A DNA stretch of 64,000 nt from Siphonodentalium dalli (GCA_032622095.1 CP136064.1:139021954-139085953), one strand, 5' to 3'. Counted from the first letter of the stretch, positions 11,486 to 22,992 are shown. Numbers and translations: made by a program. The notes: generated by a model from the sequence alone, not told the origin.

Positions 11486-13612
11486 CAGACCCCCCCCCCC
11501 CCCCCCCACCCAGTCGCCACGTCCCTGTCCGTGTTCAATATTCGAAATACACGGGTTGAAATGACAACGAAAACTAAAACACATTCGCCAAGCCCGAGTA
11601 ACAATTAATTAAAACAGATTTGCCTGTCGCGGTGCTTCGGTGTTGACCGTGACGTACAGCGGACACGGTTTTTGCTCACATGAACTAATACCGTTTTCTT
11701 TCTGTGTGCATTTCTATATCAACCGTTTACACTAGTCTGTGTGTAGATCTGTGTACAGTTCTATAGCAGTGTAAATGTACCCTTACCAATAATTATGAAG
11801 CAGGTTTTGTGGGTCAATTATGTGATAAAAACATGTTTTTGTATGACGGGCATGACGTGTTAAATGTTAACTTAACTTGGTTAATGTGTTTTGGTAAAAG
11901 AATCAAAGAACGGTGACGGGGTGTTTATACATATTAGGGAATATTGGGATGGGACATGTATTGGAGGGTTATTAAATAGAGATGTTTTTCACGTTTAATG
12001 TTTGCTGTGTTACTCCTATATTTCAGAAGTACCAGCAAATGCCGCAGAGATTTCGGATAGTGGTCGAAATAATGATAGTTTTTGGCCTAAAGGGATGTTA
12101 TCTGCTAGTCGCCATGCTGACTGTTTGTGCGAGCGTCCTTATGTAGGCATCTGTAAGCATTCGTGGACATCACATGGATATGCAAGTCCGTGACATAGAT
12201 AAAAGAACTAAAATATTATGTTTATGTTGGATTAGATCACGGTCACGTGGATCAGATTACACATTCTGCCATCTGACTGCGATAGGAGTGCATCGCGAAG
12301 GTGCTCAACCGTAAAGCATTTGTCATCGGGTTCGTGTTGCAAGTCGAGGTAATTGTGCATCCTGGAAGTCCATGCACGTACGACAAAGATCGATTCAATC
12401 CATCACCGTTACCATCTCGACCAACAAAACACGACTATACTATACTAGTTTACCATACTTGTCCACTCGATTGACCAATGGGAGTAAAATATAGTAAATT
12501 AAAACCAACATCAACAATACAGACCGATTTCAAAACTAGCAAAAAGTATACACCTTTGTGACCTCATCAGGTTTGGGACAGCTAACAACAGCTTTAAAAT
12601 AAATAAACAAATTCTACTAACTGCGATCTAAAGTTATGTATAGCTGGCTAAGTGTCGTCCAGATTGTAACATATGCTATGCTGGAACGATGCCTAAAGCA
12701 AGCGAAGACGCCAACCTGAGTTTTTTTTATATTGTTTCAATTTATTTCAGTGAAATATTCGGAAAAGTTTTTATTGAAACAACTGAGAGTAAACTTGCAA
12801 CGATTAGACGAGGAAATGTCATCTCGGTCGGTGTCTACTGAACAGGCGTTTGGAACCGGCCGTAAGTTAAGCATTTACAATGCCCCTTCCGTCAATCTAT
12901 CGACATTGGGATTGGAAATGTGGTACTTACGGCTCTATGCTACACGATTGTGCATGAACCATCTCGTTCCGACTCCTGGTGCGGTACAGTCGTGGTTATA
13001 CAGTCGTGTTTGTGCATACATTAGTAGCGAATATTACCTTAACGCAGGGGCTAATATATTAATTTCTGCCTTAGCTAGCAACTTACCTGATCGCCTGATT
13101 GGATGCAGATGGGTATTGGCTGCATGATAGGGATGAATGCACCACCCCAATCCGACTGCGGGTGCTGTACGTTCGGGGGCGATCATACCGCTCGTGTGCG
13201 GTCGGCTTTTAATGGGACAGGACACAGATAACTCATAGTTATTTTAACTTAAATTATTACTGAAGGAAATTGAGCAGTTTAATGTGTTTTAATTGCATTC
13301 TTTGTTGAAGGACAGGTGATGATGAATATGAAGTTTTGCTGGAGTTTAACTTCAGTTTATGACATTTTTGTTACACAATTAAATACCTACGTCGTTTTTA
13401 TTATTTATATGCAAGTGTTCCAATCAGCCTTAGTCGCGCAAATAATGGAAGGTTACACGACTACTGGTTTTATATATATACTACAGACAGCAGAGAATTA
13501 AATTTTGTGAGTCGGAGACACGTACATTAATTTTCCCAACCAAATGGTAGTGATGAATAAACTTAGGATTTACAAGATTCTCAAGTTACAGTGTATTCAA
13601 AGCGATACTCTC
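11486..13612. other. Unassigned region with C18 tract and small ORFs
   Basis: Begins with 18 C residues (11490-11507) followed by GTCGCCACGTC, the same sequence that follows a C tract at 52776-52800. Otherwise I recognise nothing. An ORF at 12732-13127 (131 codons) contains STEQAFG, which faintly resembles the third catalytic motif region of Harbinger transposases. It could be the displaced 3' part of the 9773-10321 relic, but the match is too short to claim. Confidence 0.3.
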
Positions 13613-13617
13613 CGTAT

Positions 13618-14071
13618 CACAGTGGATCAACGGACACGAACCAAAACCGGAAGTCGTAGATTTCGAGGTGGAGAAATATCTGTCGACAAATATTTGTTGA
13701 CATTTTTTGACGGTTTTTTGGGAAAATAAACGCTTGGATAGCATATCTGACCAACTGAAGGTGAGTGAATATTTCTTCGCTAATGTTCGGACACCGACGA
13801 TCAATTTAAGTCAGTTGTCATTGTTCGATCGCGGAAAAAATGTCATTTAATCATCGCCGCGAGACGATTTCTTCCCCAAAATATCCCAGAAAATCATACT
13901 TTTCACATTCATCGCAGACAGCTGTCGCAACAACCTATATACCGGTCGAAAGGCCTGTTTCCCCCCCCCCCCACAAATGCATATTTTGAGTATTTTCACG
14001 GACTGTCTCAAAATTCCAAATTTCATCTTTTGATGCAGGTACCCACCTCGAAAATACTGTCCGGTTAGTCC
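13618..14071. repeat. Left TIR of the CACAGTG element
   Basis: 454 bp, reverse-complementary to 17269-17717. Starts with CACAGTGG; an A/C-rich nonamer-like ACCAAAACC lies at 13640-13648, 15 bp inside the heptamer. It contains a C tract (~13961-13973) that corresponds to a shorter G run in the right TIR. The - strand of this TIR and the + strand of the right TIR read as a ~70-codon ORF with the same sequence; that reflects TIR identity and I do not regard it as a gene. Confidence 0.9.
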
Positions 14072-14733
14072 TGTACACCCCGGAATTTAGTTGCAATCCA
14101 CCAGACCCGGCGGACAGTTTTGTTGTTCAATCAAGAGTCGAAATGGATTAGTTGGTTGGCTGCCTTTCGTTAACAGTGGCACGTTTTTGGGCAACTGCTT
14201 TTCTGTTGCAACTATAGTATACTGATCAAGTTTAGTTACCGAGTACAGTTTGCAATTAGTTCTCATATATTCGTTCAGATCGTGTAAGGTCATTAACCAA
14301 AGAATCATTTATGGAAATATTGTTAGAACAAGAATATTACAATGCCATCCATGACCAAGGCCGTAGCAACAGGATTGTTTTGATGGCGGGAGGTGTAGAT
14401 GTATTTTCCAATAGTTTGATATTTCAGCCAGTATATAGCGTGAAATTTGATACTTAAAAAACAATTAAAATTCGATTAATTTCAGAAAAAACAAATCGGG
14501 AGTTTCGGGACCCATGGCTGTTCTTTTTCATTATGGCCACTTTCGGGACCCACCACCCGAGTTTTGATTACGATTGTATAAAGTTTTAACTTCATTTTTC
14601 GGGTATATATATACACCCCTTTATTTTTATGTTTTAAACTACAGGCACACCCACCCATATTTCGGAGAATTTTCGCTAATATTACATATTATAGCATACC
14701 ATCAAATATGCAGATGTTTATTTCCATTTCAAT

Positions 14734-15612
14734 GAGAGGCCAAATTCACATTTCATATTTAATTGCAGTTAAGCAATAGCACTTAAGCATAATTATTTGC
14801 GATTAAGCGCAATTCATGGTTATACTGTATGTAACTATGTACCCCTGGTGAATAAATAGGTGTATCTATAACTAAACCTGAACTCATATTGACACATCAC
14901 CTCCTTGTTTTCATTGCTTTGGATAGTTGGGATTGTGAACTAGCCTAAATTATTTATCAAAATGGGTGACTCGCGACAGTATAACCTTCTGTTTTAGTCG
15001 AGTCGAGGAACCAACCCATCAAAGCTCAAGTGTGATCAGATATCGATTATTGAAGTTTGTTATTTCAATTGTTTGCTGCCCAGAAACACGCCGTGAAAAG
15101 GGTGGTTTCGGTCAAAATTGCGGATGAAGATGGATAACTCTAAAACAAGTGGTAATACGGTAAAATTTCGCGATACTTTAGTAATTAATTATACGGCATA
15201 TTTTGTTGAAGAAAATGTTTATAAATCACACGTTTTTGGGAAATTTGATACCATAGTTGAAGTGGTCAGCATTATTTTTTGCAGTTAATCGATTCTGATA
15301 ACTAAAGCTTATTTTGAAGAAATATTGTTGTTGTTGTTGTTGTTGTTGTATCTTTATAATATGGGTCTTTCTGATCGGATTGAGGACCTTTAGTTTAAAT
15401 TAGCCAAATGCAGATACACACGGTCATGCTAATAGTTAGGTTATATGGGTAGTTACACTTACTCTCAAGCAACTCATAGCGCTTAATCGCAATTAATTGC
15501 ACTTAAGCGCCATTCATTTCAATTATGCGAAAATGTCATATGTGTGCTTCAGCGCGATATGTGGTATATGCGCTTAAGCGCAATTCATTATTAAATGTGA
15601 ATTTGACCTCCC
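14734..15612. mobile_element. Nested ~880-bp TIR element (tentative)
   Basis: GAGAGGCCAAATTCACATTT at 14734-14753 is matched in inverted orientation by GGGAGGTCAAATTCACATTT (15593-15612 on the - strand), two mismatches in 20. Just inside both ends are repeats of an AATTGC/CTTAAGCGC motif (for example 14802-14816 and 15479-15590). A target duplication is not obvious. A (TTG)n microsatellite at ~15327-15350 lies inside. The interior 14999-15392 is a diverged relative of the foldback element at 16564-17042. Confidence 0.5.
14999..15392. repeat. Diverged copy of the TTAA foldback element
   Basis: GAGTCGAGGAACCAACCCAT and the following ~150 bp, including GGATGGATAACTCTAAAA-like sequence, align with 16683-16850. 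The right end GATCGGATTGAGGACCTTTAG matches the terminus of the 16564-17042 element with substitutions. The left terminus is no longer recognisable. Confidence 0.55.
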
Positions 15613-16559
15613 ATACAGTTATTTTTTTGTCTATATATATGAACGAGTGGGGTCTGTATGCATGTCTTCTGTCCGCTTAAATTTGAATATATATACGCGA
15701 CCATTTGCGTTAAAAACTTCCCAACCAAATTATCCAGTGTGTGAATCAATGTGGAAACAATTAATTATGGCGCGATTTGAATACAACAGGACAAAAATCA
15801 CGTGCCTATATATTTACAAAAGTAACTTGCACTTGGTTCCACATTCAGTTGTACGCTATAGATTGGAATTTTACCCGCTAAATACATGTAGGAAACACAA
15901 CACTTCTACATTAATGGACAGCCAAGGTGGGATTAAGAATACAACAACTCGAAAGAACACTGGAGTTTTCCTGATGATGTTTCTATTCTCTATATCAACC
16001 GAGAGTACCAATATTTCGTATAGCATTGTATAGTATAGTATTGTATAGTATTTTATTATAAATAATTTTTTATTTTCAATAATTTTATTTTCAAACATTC
16101 ATTCGGGTGTTGTCAAATCCCATCGTCGATTGCCTCAGCGAAGCCGCAAGCCTTTGCCTCACAGTGGTTACATATATGAAGGCAGGCATGCGATCCTCTC
16201 GCCAGTAGCACCTGGAATTATAAAATAATATCGCTTAGTGGACTTGAACTTGAAAAAAACATATGACCGCAAAACTTAGGAATAAAAACTCGGAAAATTG
16301 CATACACGAAAGGACGAACAAGCTGCTTCCTGTATAACCCCACAAGTTGTGGGCCACAACTCGTTGCGAGTGTATAATCATATATAAAGGGTAAAAATCG
16401 GCACACGGCTGCATTTTTCTGAAAAAAGTTGGATGTAAATCATTTTTTTTATATGTCGGCCTGCCGAGAGTGATGACAAGTCAGAGTTAACAATATGACA
16501 TACCTCAAAAGTTATATGTTTACCAAACATGTACTTCGTAGTTGTATTTCAGTTACAGG
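15613..16559. other. Unassigned interior of the CACAGTG element
   Basis: AT-rich, with a TATAGTATTG-type simple repeat near 16020-16060. A 128-codon frame at 15647-16033 has no recognisable domain and no homologue elsewhere in the window, so I do not call it a gene. Confidence 0.3.
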
Positions 16560-17046
16560 TTAAAGGTACTCAATCCGAACAGAGGGTCCCCATCTCAACA
16601 GATTCCAACAACAACAATCCGATCAGAGGGTCCTATATTACTATTTCTTTGGTTTTGGGGCATAACAAATATATATTGATTCGAGTCGAGGATCCCATCA
16701 AACAAAGCTCAGATTTATTAGATATTGATTTTTGAAATTTGTTATTTACTCGAGATGAGTAGTTTGCCTTCAACTGCCGTAATCTGCTCGGGATGTGTAC
16801 ACCAAAATCTATTCAAACAGACAAGGATGGATAACTCTAAAATCAAGTGGTAATAATAACGCAATTTTGACTGAGTTCTGGGCCAGAAAGTATTCCCGAT
16901 AATGAAAAATAATAGATTTCTAAAATCGATATCTAACAAATTTTAGCTTTGATGGGTGACTTCCTCGACTCGAATCAAATATTTTTGACCCCCGAAGCCA
17001 TTGAAATAGCAATTGAGAGGAGTTTTATCGGATTGAGTACCTTTAA
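16560..17046. mobile_element. Foldback MITE flanked by TTAA
   Basis: TIR AGGTACTCAATCCGA (16564-16578) has its perfect inverse at 17028-17042, and TTAA lies immediately outside on both sides (16560-16563, 17043-17046). The element is 479 bp. Beyond the TIR, the two halves pair imperfectly over ~170 bp: TGATTCGAGTCGAGGA near 16678 pairs with TCCTCGACTCGAATCA near 16965. TTAA duplication is typical of piggyBac-type elements (and Kolobok), so a MITE mobilised by such a transposase is the best reading. It has no coding capacity. Confidence 0.8.
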
Positions 17047-17268
17047 AGTTCAGTTATATATATAAGTCACCGCCTGGATGTTATGTTGTACCAGGAGACA
17101 TACACAACATTATGAACACCCAGAACCATTGTGGCCACGCAAAAGTCAAATGAAACGCCCATCATCTGCGGCAAAATTGCGTTTTCGACCAGAAATTGAA
17201 GATGGCAGACCTCAGCAAAATCACGACTAAGCGGACAGATTTTTTGCAACTAATGATTAAAATTTTCG

Positions 17269-17717
17269 GGACTAACCGGACAGTATTTTCGAGGTGGGTA
17301 CCTACATCAAAAGATGAAATTTGGAATTTTGAGACAGTCCGTGAAAATACTCAAAATATGCATTTGTGGGGGGAAAACAGGCCTTTCGATCGGTGTATAG
17401 GTTGTTGCGACAGTTGTCTGCGATTAATGTGAAAAGTATGATTTTCTGGGATATTTTGGGGAAGAAATCGTCTCGCGGCGATGATTAAATGACATTTTTT
17501 CCGCGATCGAACAATGACAACTGACTTAAATTGATCGTCGGTATCCGAACATTAGCGAAGAAATATTCACTCACCTTCAGTTGGTCAGATATGCTATCCA
17601 AGCGTTTATTTTCCCAAAAAACCGTCAAAAAATGGCAACAAATATTTGTCGACAGATATTTCTCCACCTCGAAATCTACGACTTCCGGTTTTGGTTCGTG
17701 TCCGTTGATCCACTGTG
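17269..17717. repeat. Right TIR of the CACAGTG element
   Basis: 449 bp, inverse of 13618-14071, ending CACTGTG at 17711-17717. The nonamer-like sequence is at 17687-17695. Inner edge at GGACTAACCGGACAG. Confidence 0.9.
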
Positions 17718-17802
17718 CGTATACCTGTGGTTTCACTCTACTATGATATAAATGACGAATGTGATTGGAAGTTAGAGACCACCTGGACGACCTTATATAT
17801 AT

Positions 17803-17961
17803 GCAATCAACGTCGTTTTCGATGCATCTGTCGGCGTATAGAAGTGTCGGATGCCGAATTACATACTGTATAATTTCGCGAAGCGAAATTATACAAAGTA
17901 TGTAATTCGGCATCCGACACTTCTATACGGCGACAGATGCATCGAAAACGACGTTGATTGC
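17803..17961. repeat. 159-bp near-perfect palindrome
   Basis: GCAATCAACGTCGTTTTCGA at 17803 pairs with its inverse ending at 17961. The arms (~78 bp) contain GGATGCCGAATTACATACT and its complement, meeting at TTTCGCGAAGCGAAA near 17875-17889. Only a few unpaired bases were seen. It lies 86 bp outside the right end of the CACAGTG element and is separate from it. Confidence 0.92.
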
Positions 17962-19023
17962 TTATAATTACGACAATCCGCATTTTAGTTGGTGATTAAA
18001 CAAGTTCTTTTTAAAGAAACTATATTAAAAACACTAAAATGGTAAAACTACCCAAGTGATATTTGTGTATGGACTCAGCTGCTCTTTCAACCGAAATGGG
18101 AATTTGGGTCGAGAATAAATTGGGCGACCGACCTGATGTTCGAGATGAACACACACAATTCGATCGCTGTTTCCGATATTCCAACTACACAAAAGCAAGA
18201 GACCACACCCGTAAACTATTAAACTGTACTTGCAGGTGTAAATTTCACTTATTTTAAACGATTCTAGAACATGTATTGTCATAAAGGCAATCCGATTCGA
18301 TACCAATTCCAAAGCGGTGTTCCCAAACTTCGCCACTGAATTTGTGGTCTCCGGCGACTCGAAAAGTAAACAATCGCTACAAAGGTGCATTCTATGCTCT
18401 CATGACCACTGCCATGTCATATTAGTATTGGCACGAAGCTGGATAAATGCTAATACTAATGGTGGAATAGTTATGTAATACATTCTTTTATCCCCAAATA
18501 AATTAATGTACTATTTTGCTGTTTAATCGGCGATCATTTTTCGCTGAGATTTGGCGTCTTGTGTTACCACTAGAAACGGAAGTAATTTCTTGCGATTTGA
18601 TTGGTGGACAAAATAAAATTCCGGGTAAATTCGCCCCATGGATATTCGACTTGGTTTGCGAACTTTTTAAGGTATCACTACCCCCAGTGATGCGGGAAAC
18701 GACACTTCCCTCCACTGATAGATATTGTCGCTACCAAGCGTATCTACGGGCCTTGACCAATCAAATGCACGCATTTTAGTCAAAGCGAAAGTAGTTGTAA
18801 TTATATAACAATACATGTATGTCAAAAAGAATCTATAAAAAATTGCAACTTTGTCCCGGATCTCAACTATACCGACAAACTAGGGGTGGCACCTCGAAAC
18901 TTTACTGGCTGATATGGAGGAACAGTTAATTAAGACTCGTATTCCAAACGATCAGTGATACACAGCCAGGCATTAGTAATACAACATGATAAATTCAGAC
19001 CAAGTGCAACTCGATGAACACCT
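17962..19023. other. Unassigned region
   Basis: No recognisable gene or repeat. An 87-codon frame at 18516-18779 overlaps a similar-length frame on the other strand and shows no domain. Confidence 0.25.
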
Positions 19024-20055
19024 TATTTGCACCAGTGTAACCTAAAAGGTAATAATTAGCTTTTTAGCATTTTTTTTTCCTGGGAGTCACTTTAAAGTGT
19101 TTTAATGCATTTTTCACAGCCTCGTCTTCAGTCCACTGGATCCCTCATGCATGGTGTGGCTATTCCTGCTGCTGGTGTCTTCTTTCGCTTACATCAGCCA
19201 AAAAAATAGTATTATTTTTTATAAAAAATGATTATTTTTCAAGGTATTTTCAGAATTTTTCAAGGTGGTAATAGTCACATGATGATGTAAATGACCCATA
19301 CCATGAGCAAGTTAGTGACACACATACCAATTGTTATAGGCAGCTAATCTAACAAGTAGTTTTTATTATATACCCAGAGATATACAGATATATATCATAA
19401 CAGTATGTCATTTCCACTTGTTGGTATGGCCATTTGAAGGTTAATAGCACTAAAACTTGGACGCATTTAAGAAAATTCTTCAGCACTTTGAAGAGAGCAT
19501 ATCTTTGTTCAACTAAATTCAATATATAGGCCTACCCACATCCAGTTATCTTGAGTCACCCTTGCAGACCTGAAAATGTCATATTTTAGTTTTCCATGTG
19601 TTGATAAAGACATGTGCTTGATGCTCAGCTGATCAGATCTGGACTCAATGACCTCACATCACTAGAAGTTCTCTCATGGAAAGAATCTTGTACAGTCTTC
19701 CATAGCTGATCCAAGTTTTGCAACACAAGACTCCAAAAAAATGTGTGAAAATGGGGGCTGAACATTACTTGTGGTGGAATAATATTGTTTTTGATGAATA
19801 TTGTGTTAAAGGAGGTGTGGTTAAATTGTGTGCAATAAATAACGAGCCACAGAAGTGATTTTGTTTTTTAACACATTTTTTCCATTGAGGGGAAATTCTG
19901 AACTAATGTAGGGAGTTACAATTATTCCGCGAAAAAAGGGATGAACTCGATGAACACCTTATTGAATTACAGTCTACTTTCCGGACAATCGGTTGTGGCA
20001 ATAAAATAATAAACAACCAAGTATCAAGAGCCACAAGGTTACACTGGTGTAAATA
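19024..20055. mobile_element. ~1.03-kb TIR element with TA duplication
   Basis: TTTGCACCAGTGTAACCT at 19026-19043 and its inverse at 20036-20053 (TTTACACCAGTGTAACCT on the - strand) differ at one of 18 positions. TA lies directly outside both ends (19024-19025, 20054-20055). TA duplication suggests a Tc1/mariner-type non-autonomous element, though the two-base duplication is weak evidence for superfamily. No ORF of note is present. CTCGATGAACACCTTATT occurs just before the left end (~19010) and again inside at ~19944, an internal direct repeat. Confidence 0.7.
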
Positions 20056-20159
20056 CTGTTCGGAGTGACATCTAGCGAATGCGGGAGGAATATATAGGAG
20101 ATAATAAAATAGACACTGGGCCCTGATTGGTCAATAGCCTTTTGTGCTTTTTGCGTAAA

Positions 20160-20482
20160 AAAATTCACACCTGTTCCTTATGATTTCCCGTCATATTATC
20201 CATCCGCCACGAAACTTAGGAAAATAGTTCATGACATGAACATCATACTTGAGGAAAACCAATCGTGGCCACCAGGCACTCTCCTAACCTCAAAACGCCG
20301 TAGTGTCGGACAGGACGAGAGACAGTAACGAAAATAAAACTTCCGCATGCAATATTATCAGATGTAAGAGGGGATTTTCACCACAAAATACGCATGCGCA
20401 TCCAGTGGATTGGTGTATATAATCACATGTGCCAAATGCTCCGGATTCCATTACTTGGGAGAAACAGGACAGAAACGATGTC
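20160..20482 (+). pseudogene. Penelope-like element relic with GIY-YIG start
   Basis: One frame (the frame of 20191 and 20410), interrupted by three TAA codons between ~20326 and ~20367, reads FPSYYPSATKLRKIVHDMN, then LLTSKRRSVG, then YACASSGLVYIITCAKCSG and HYLGETGQ. This order (YxPS, LxKI, a basic RR segment, then VYxITCxKC with YxGETG) matches the end of the reverse transcriptase region and the beginning of the GIY-YIG endonuclease in Penelope-like retroelements. The GIY-YIG signature is in the modified form (VYII, then HYLG). The match ends near 20482; the catalytic Arg/Glu part is absent. The copy is dead and 5'- and 3'-truncated. Confidence 0.62.
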
Positions 20483-20488
20483 AAGATT

Positions 20489-20536
20489 ACAAGCAACTAA
20501 TTATACTTCTTGAATGTGTGCAGGGTAACTCAAGTC
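20489..20536 (+). repeat. Short repeat shared with 24426-24483
   Basis: AAGCAACTAATTATACTTCT and ~28 following bases recur at 24426-24483 with an 11-base difference in the middle. The two copies flank the triplicated 1-kb repeat, so they may mark a larger duplication or one dispersed repeat. Confidence 0.55.
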
Positions 20537-21815
20537 AACACAAAAAGTGGTATGGGTATTTTTATTCTGCTGTGTTTTGTGCAGTAAATGGGGTGATTGT
20601 GGAAATGCAAGATTATCGTTTGAAAAAACTACCGAAAATGGCGCATGTGTTGTCACAGGCTGGTGTGCCGGATGACGTTCTAAAGGAAAATTGACCACTT
20701 GAAGTTAAAATACGCTTAACCCACGGGCGGCGGGAATTATAGTTTTAAACAATGTCGTTTATGGAAAATAATTAGAAATTTATCTATTAGGAATTCGACT
20801 CAAACTCCTGAAAAGTACTGACATTTAAAGAGACGTTAGCCTATCATTGAACCAAATCATCGTCGGCTAGTGAAATTTTGAGTGGGGTGTACTTCAAATC
20901 CAATTAAATATGGTATTGTTCAAAATGAGATAAATTCCCAAAGGCCTATGGTATATATACGCAATTATTATATTTTCAGTAACTTTTTCTGCCAAATTAA
21001 TAATCGTATCCCCACTCCCGGAAGTGCCACGATGTTATCCTACTCCCAGATGTTTATCCTACTCCCAGCGATGGCGGACTATTTATCCTAACCTCGCACG
21101 TTCCGAATAACGTAATTCGAAGTGCGCGTTTTGGGTCTCAGTTCCAGTGCATAGTCAGATAACACAAAATACATTACCAAAAACACAGACCACCAATGTG
21201 TTATCGACATCAAATTCGAGCTCAGTGAATTTTCAGGATCAACACCAACTGGGAAACATTTTTGGTTACGCTACACTTCGGAATCCAAAGATCGAAATCG
21301 TGATAAACAATTGTTCCCACAAGTGCATTCGCACCAAGAAAATGAAAACAGTGTTGAAATCCACTTCAGTATCTTCAAGCAGTTCCACTTCAAATTCCAC
21401 TGATATTCGAGTGCATAATCCAAATGAAAGTAAGCCGTATTATCTCATAGAACTAGGAAAGCTTATCCACACAATGACATTCCAAACAGTTACTAATTTA
21501 ATCAATAAAGTTTGTTGTTTGTTTGAAAAATTCCTCCGAAAAATCCCCTTTGAAGTTGGTGGCAATAGAAGAAAAAATCAGTCAATGAAATGACGTCACG
21601 TTCCTTATACGGGGTAAAATACTATGGCGCGCGCGGCTATAGTAAAAAATTCATGAATGAGTGACGTAATCGATTTACTTTATTTGGGTTGTTATCTTAT
21701 CATTGCGCGTAATTTAACGGAAACATTTAGGTAAATATTCAGAATCGGAACATCTTCTCAGTGCATTTTATTAGAGTTGTGTCGTGACAAACTGTTGTGG
21801 AAAATATAATAAACA

Positions 21816-21966
21816 CAATAGTTAACTGTCATCGACGACGAACGAAGTTTCTCCTCTCGTGAGATGCGAGGATTATTTTTCACTCGGCTAACGCCTCGTG
21901 AAAAATAATCCTGCGCATCTCACTCGAGGAGAAACTTCGTTCGTCGCTGATGACAGTTAACTATTG
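21816..21966. repeat. Hairpin closing tandem unit 1
   Basis: Arms of ~68 bp around a 14-nt loop: CAATAGTTAACTGTCATCGA pairs with its inverse ending CTATTG, including CGAACGAAGTTTCTCCTC and its complement. A few mismatches, one at CGACGACG against CGTCGCTG. Confidence 0.93.
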
Positions 21967-22841
21967 TCTATTTATTATATTTTCAGTAACTTTTTCTGCC
22001 AAAATAATAATCGTATCCCCACTCCCGGAAGTGCCACGATGTTATCCTACTCTCAGAGGTTTATCCTACTCCCAGCGATGACGGACTATTTATCCCAACC
22101 TCGCACGTTCCGAATGACGTAATTCGAAGTGCACGTTTTGGGTTACTCCCCTTACACCAAAATAATTGTCTCAGTTCCAGTGCATAGTCAGATAACACAA
22201 AATACATCAAAAACACAGACCACCAATGTGTTATCGACAACAAATTCCAGCTCAGTGAATGTGTAGGATCAACACCAACTGGGGAACATTTTTGGTTACG
22301 CTACACTTCGGAATCCAAAGATCGAAATCGTGATAAACAATTGTTCCCACAAGTGCATTCGCACCAAGAAAACGAAAACAGCGTTGAGATCCACTTCAGT
22401 ATCTTCAAGCATTTCCACTTCAAATTCCACTGACATTCGAGTGCATATTCCAAATGAAAGTGAGCAGTGATATCCCATATAACTAGGAAGGCTTATCCAC
22501 ACAATGACATTCCAAACAGTTACTAATTTAATCAATAAAGTTTGTTGTTTGTTTGAAAAATTCCTCGGAAAAATCCCCTTGAAGTTGGTGGCAATAGGAG
22601 AAATCAGTCAATGAAATGACGTCACGTTCCTTGTACGGGGTAACATACTATGGCGCGCGCGGCTATAGTAAAAAATTCATGAATGAGTGACGTAATCGAT
22701 TTACCTTATTTGGGTTGTTATCTTAACATTGCGCGTAATTTAACGGAAACATTTAGGTAAATATTCAGAATCGGAACATCTTCTCAGTGCATTTTATTAG
22801 AGTTGTGTCGTGACAAACTGTTGTGGAAAATATAATAAACA

Positions 22842-22992
22842 CAATAGTTAACTGTCATCGACGACGAACGAAGTTTCTCCTCTCGTGAGATGCGAGGATT
22901 ATTTTTCACTCGGCTAACGCCTCGTGAAAAATAATCCTGCGCATCTCACTCGAGGAGAAACTTCGTTCGTCGCTGATGACAGTTAACTATTG
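22842..22992. repeat. Hairpin closing tandem unit 2
   Basis: Same 151-bp structure as 21816-21966, with the same arm mismatch. Confidence 0.93.

Larger units (their letters stand above)
13613..17722. mobile_element. 4.1-kb TIR transposon, CACAGTG ends, 5-bp TSD
   Basis: The element proper is 13618-17717 (4100 bp). Its left TIR (13618-14071) and right TIR (17269-17717, inverted) are nearly identical over ~450 bp. Homology stops exactly at the terminal heptamer CACAGTG on both sides, and the next five bases are CGTAT at both ends (13613-13617 and 17718-17722), a clean target-site duplication. CACAGTG-type termini plus a 5-bp duplication are the combination known for Transib and RAG-like transposons, and CACAGTG is the heptamer of vertebrate V(D)J recombination signals. 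Superfamily assignment is therefore inference. There is no transposase or RAG-like ORF inside, so the copy is non-autonomous. Smaller elements at 14734-15612 and 16564-17042 are nested in it. Partial relatives lie at 45891-46690 and 56315-56750. Confidence 0.82.

Noticed and set aside
12732-13127. Possible Harbinger C-terminus (STEQAFG)
   Set aside because: Only one short motif fits, with no flanking similarity and no clear exon link to 9773-10321.
14072-17268. RAG1- or RAG2-like coding sequence in the CACAGTG element
   Set aside because: Looked for long frames and Cys/His or DDE signatures and found none; frames are at most 128 codons and featureless.
13586-17746. 72-codon ORF repeated in both TIRs as a conserved gene
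   Set aside because: Identity follows from the TIRs themselves; the more diverged copies at 45.9 and 56.3 kb do not keep the frame.
21147-21593. 148-codon ORF with Ser/Thr-rich stretch
   Set aside because: Present only in unit 1 of the tandem repeat and disrupted in units 2 and 3; no family recognised.
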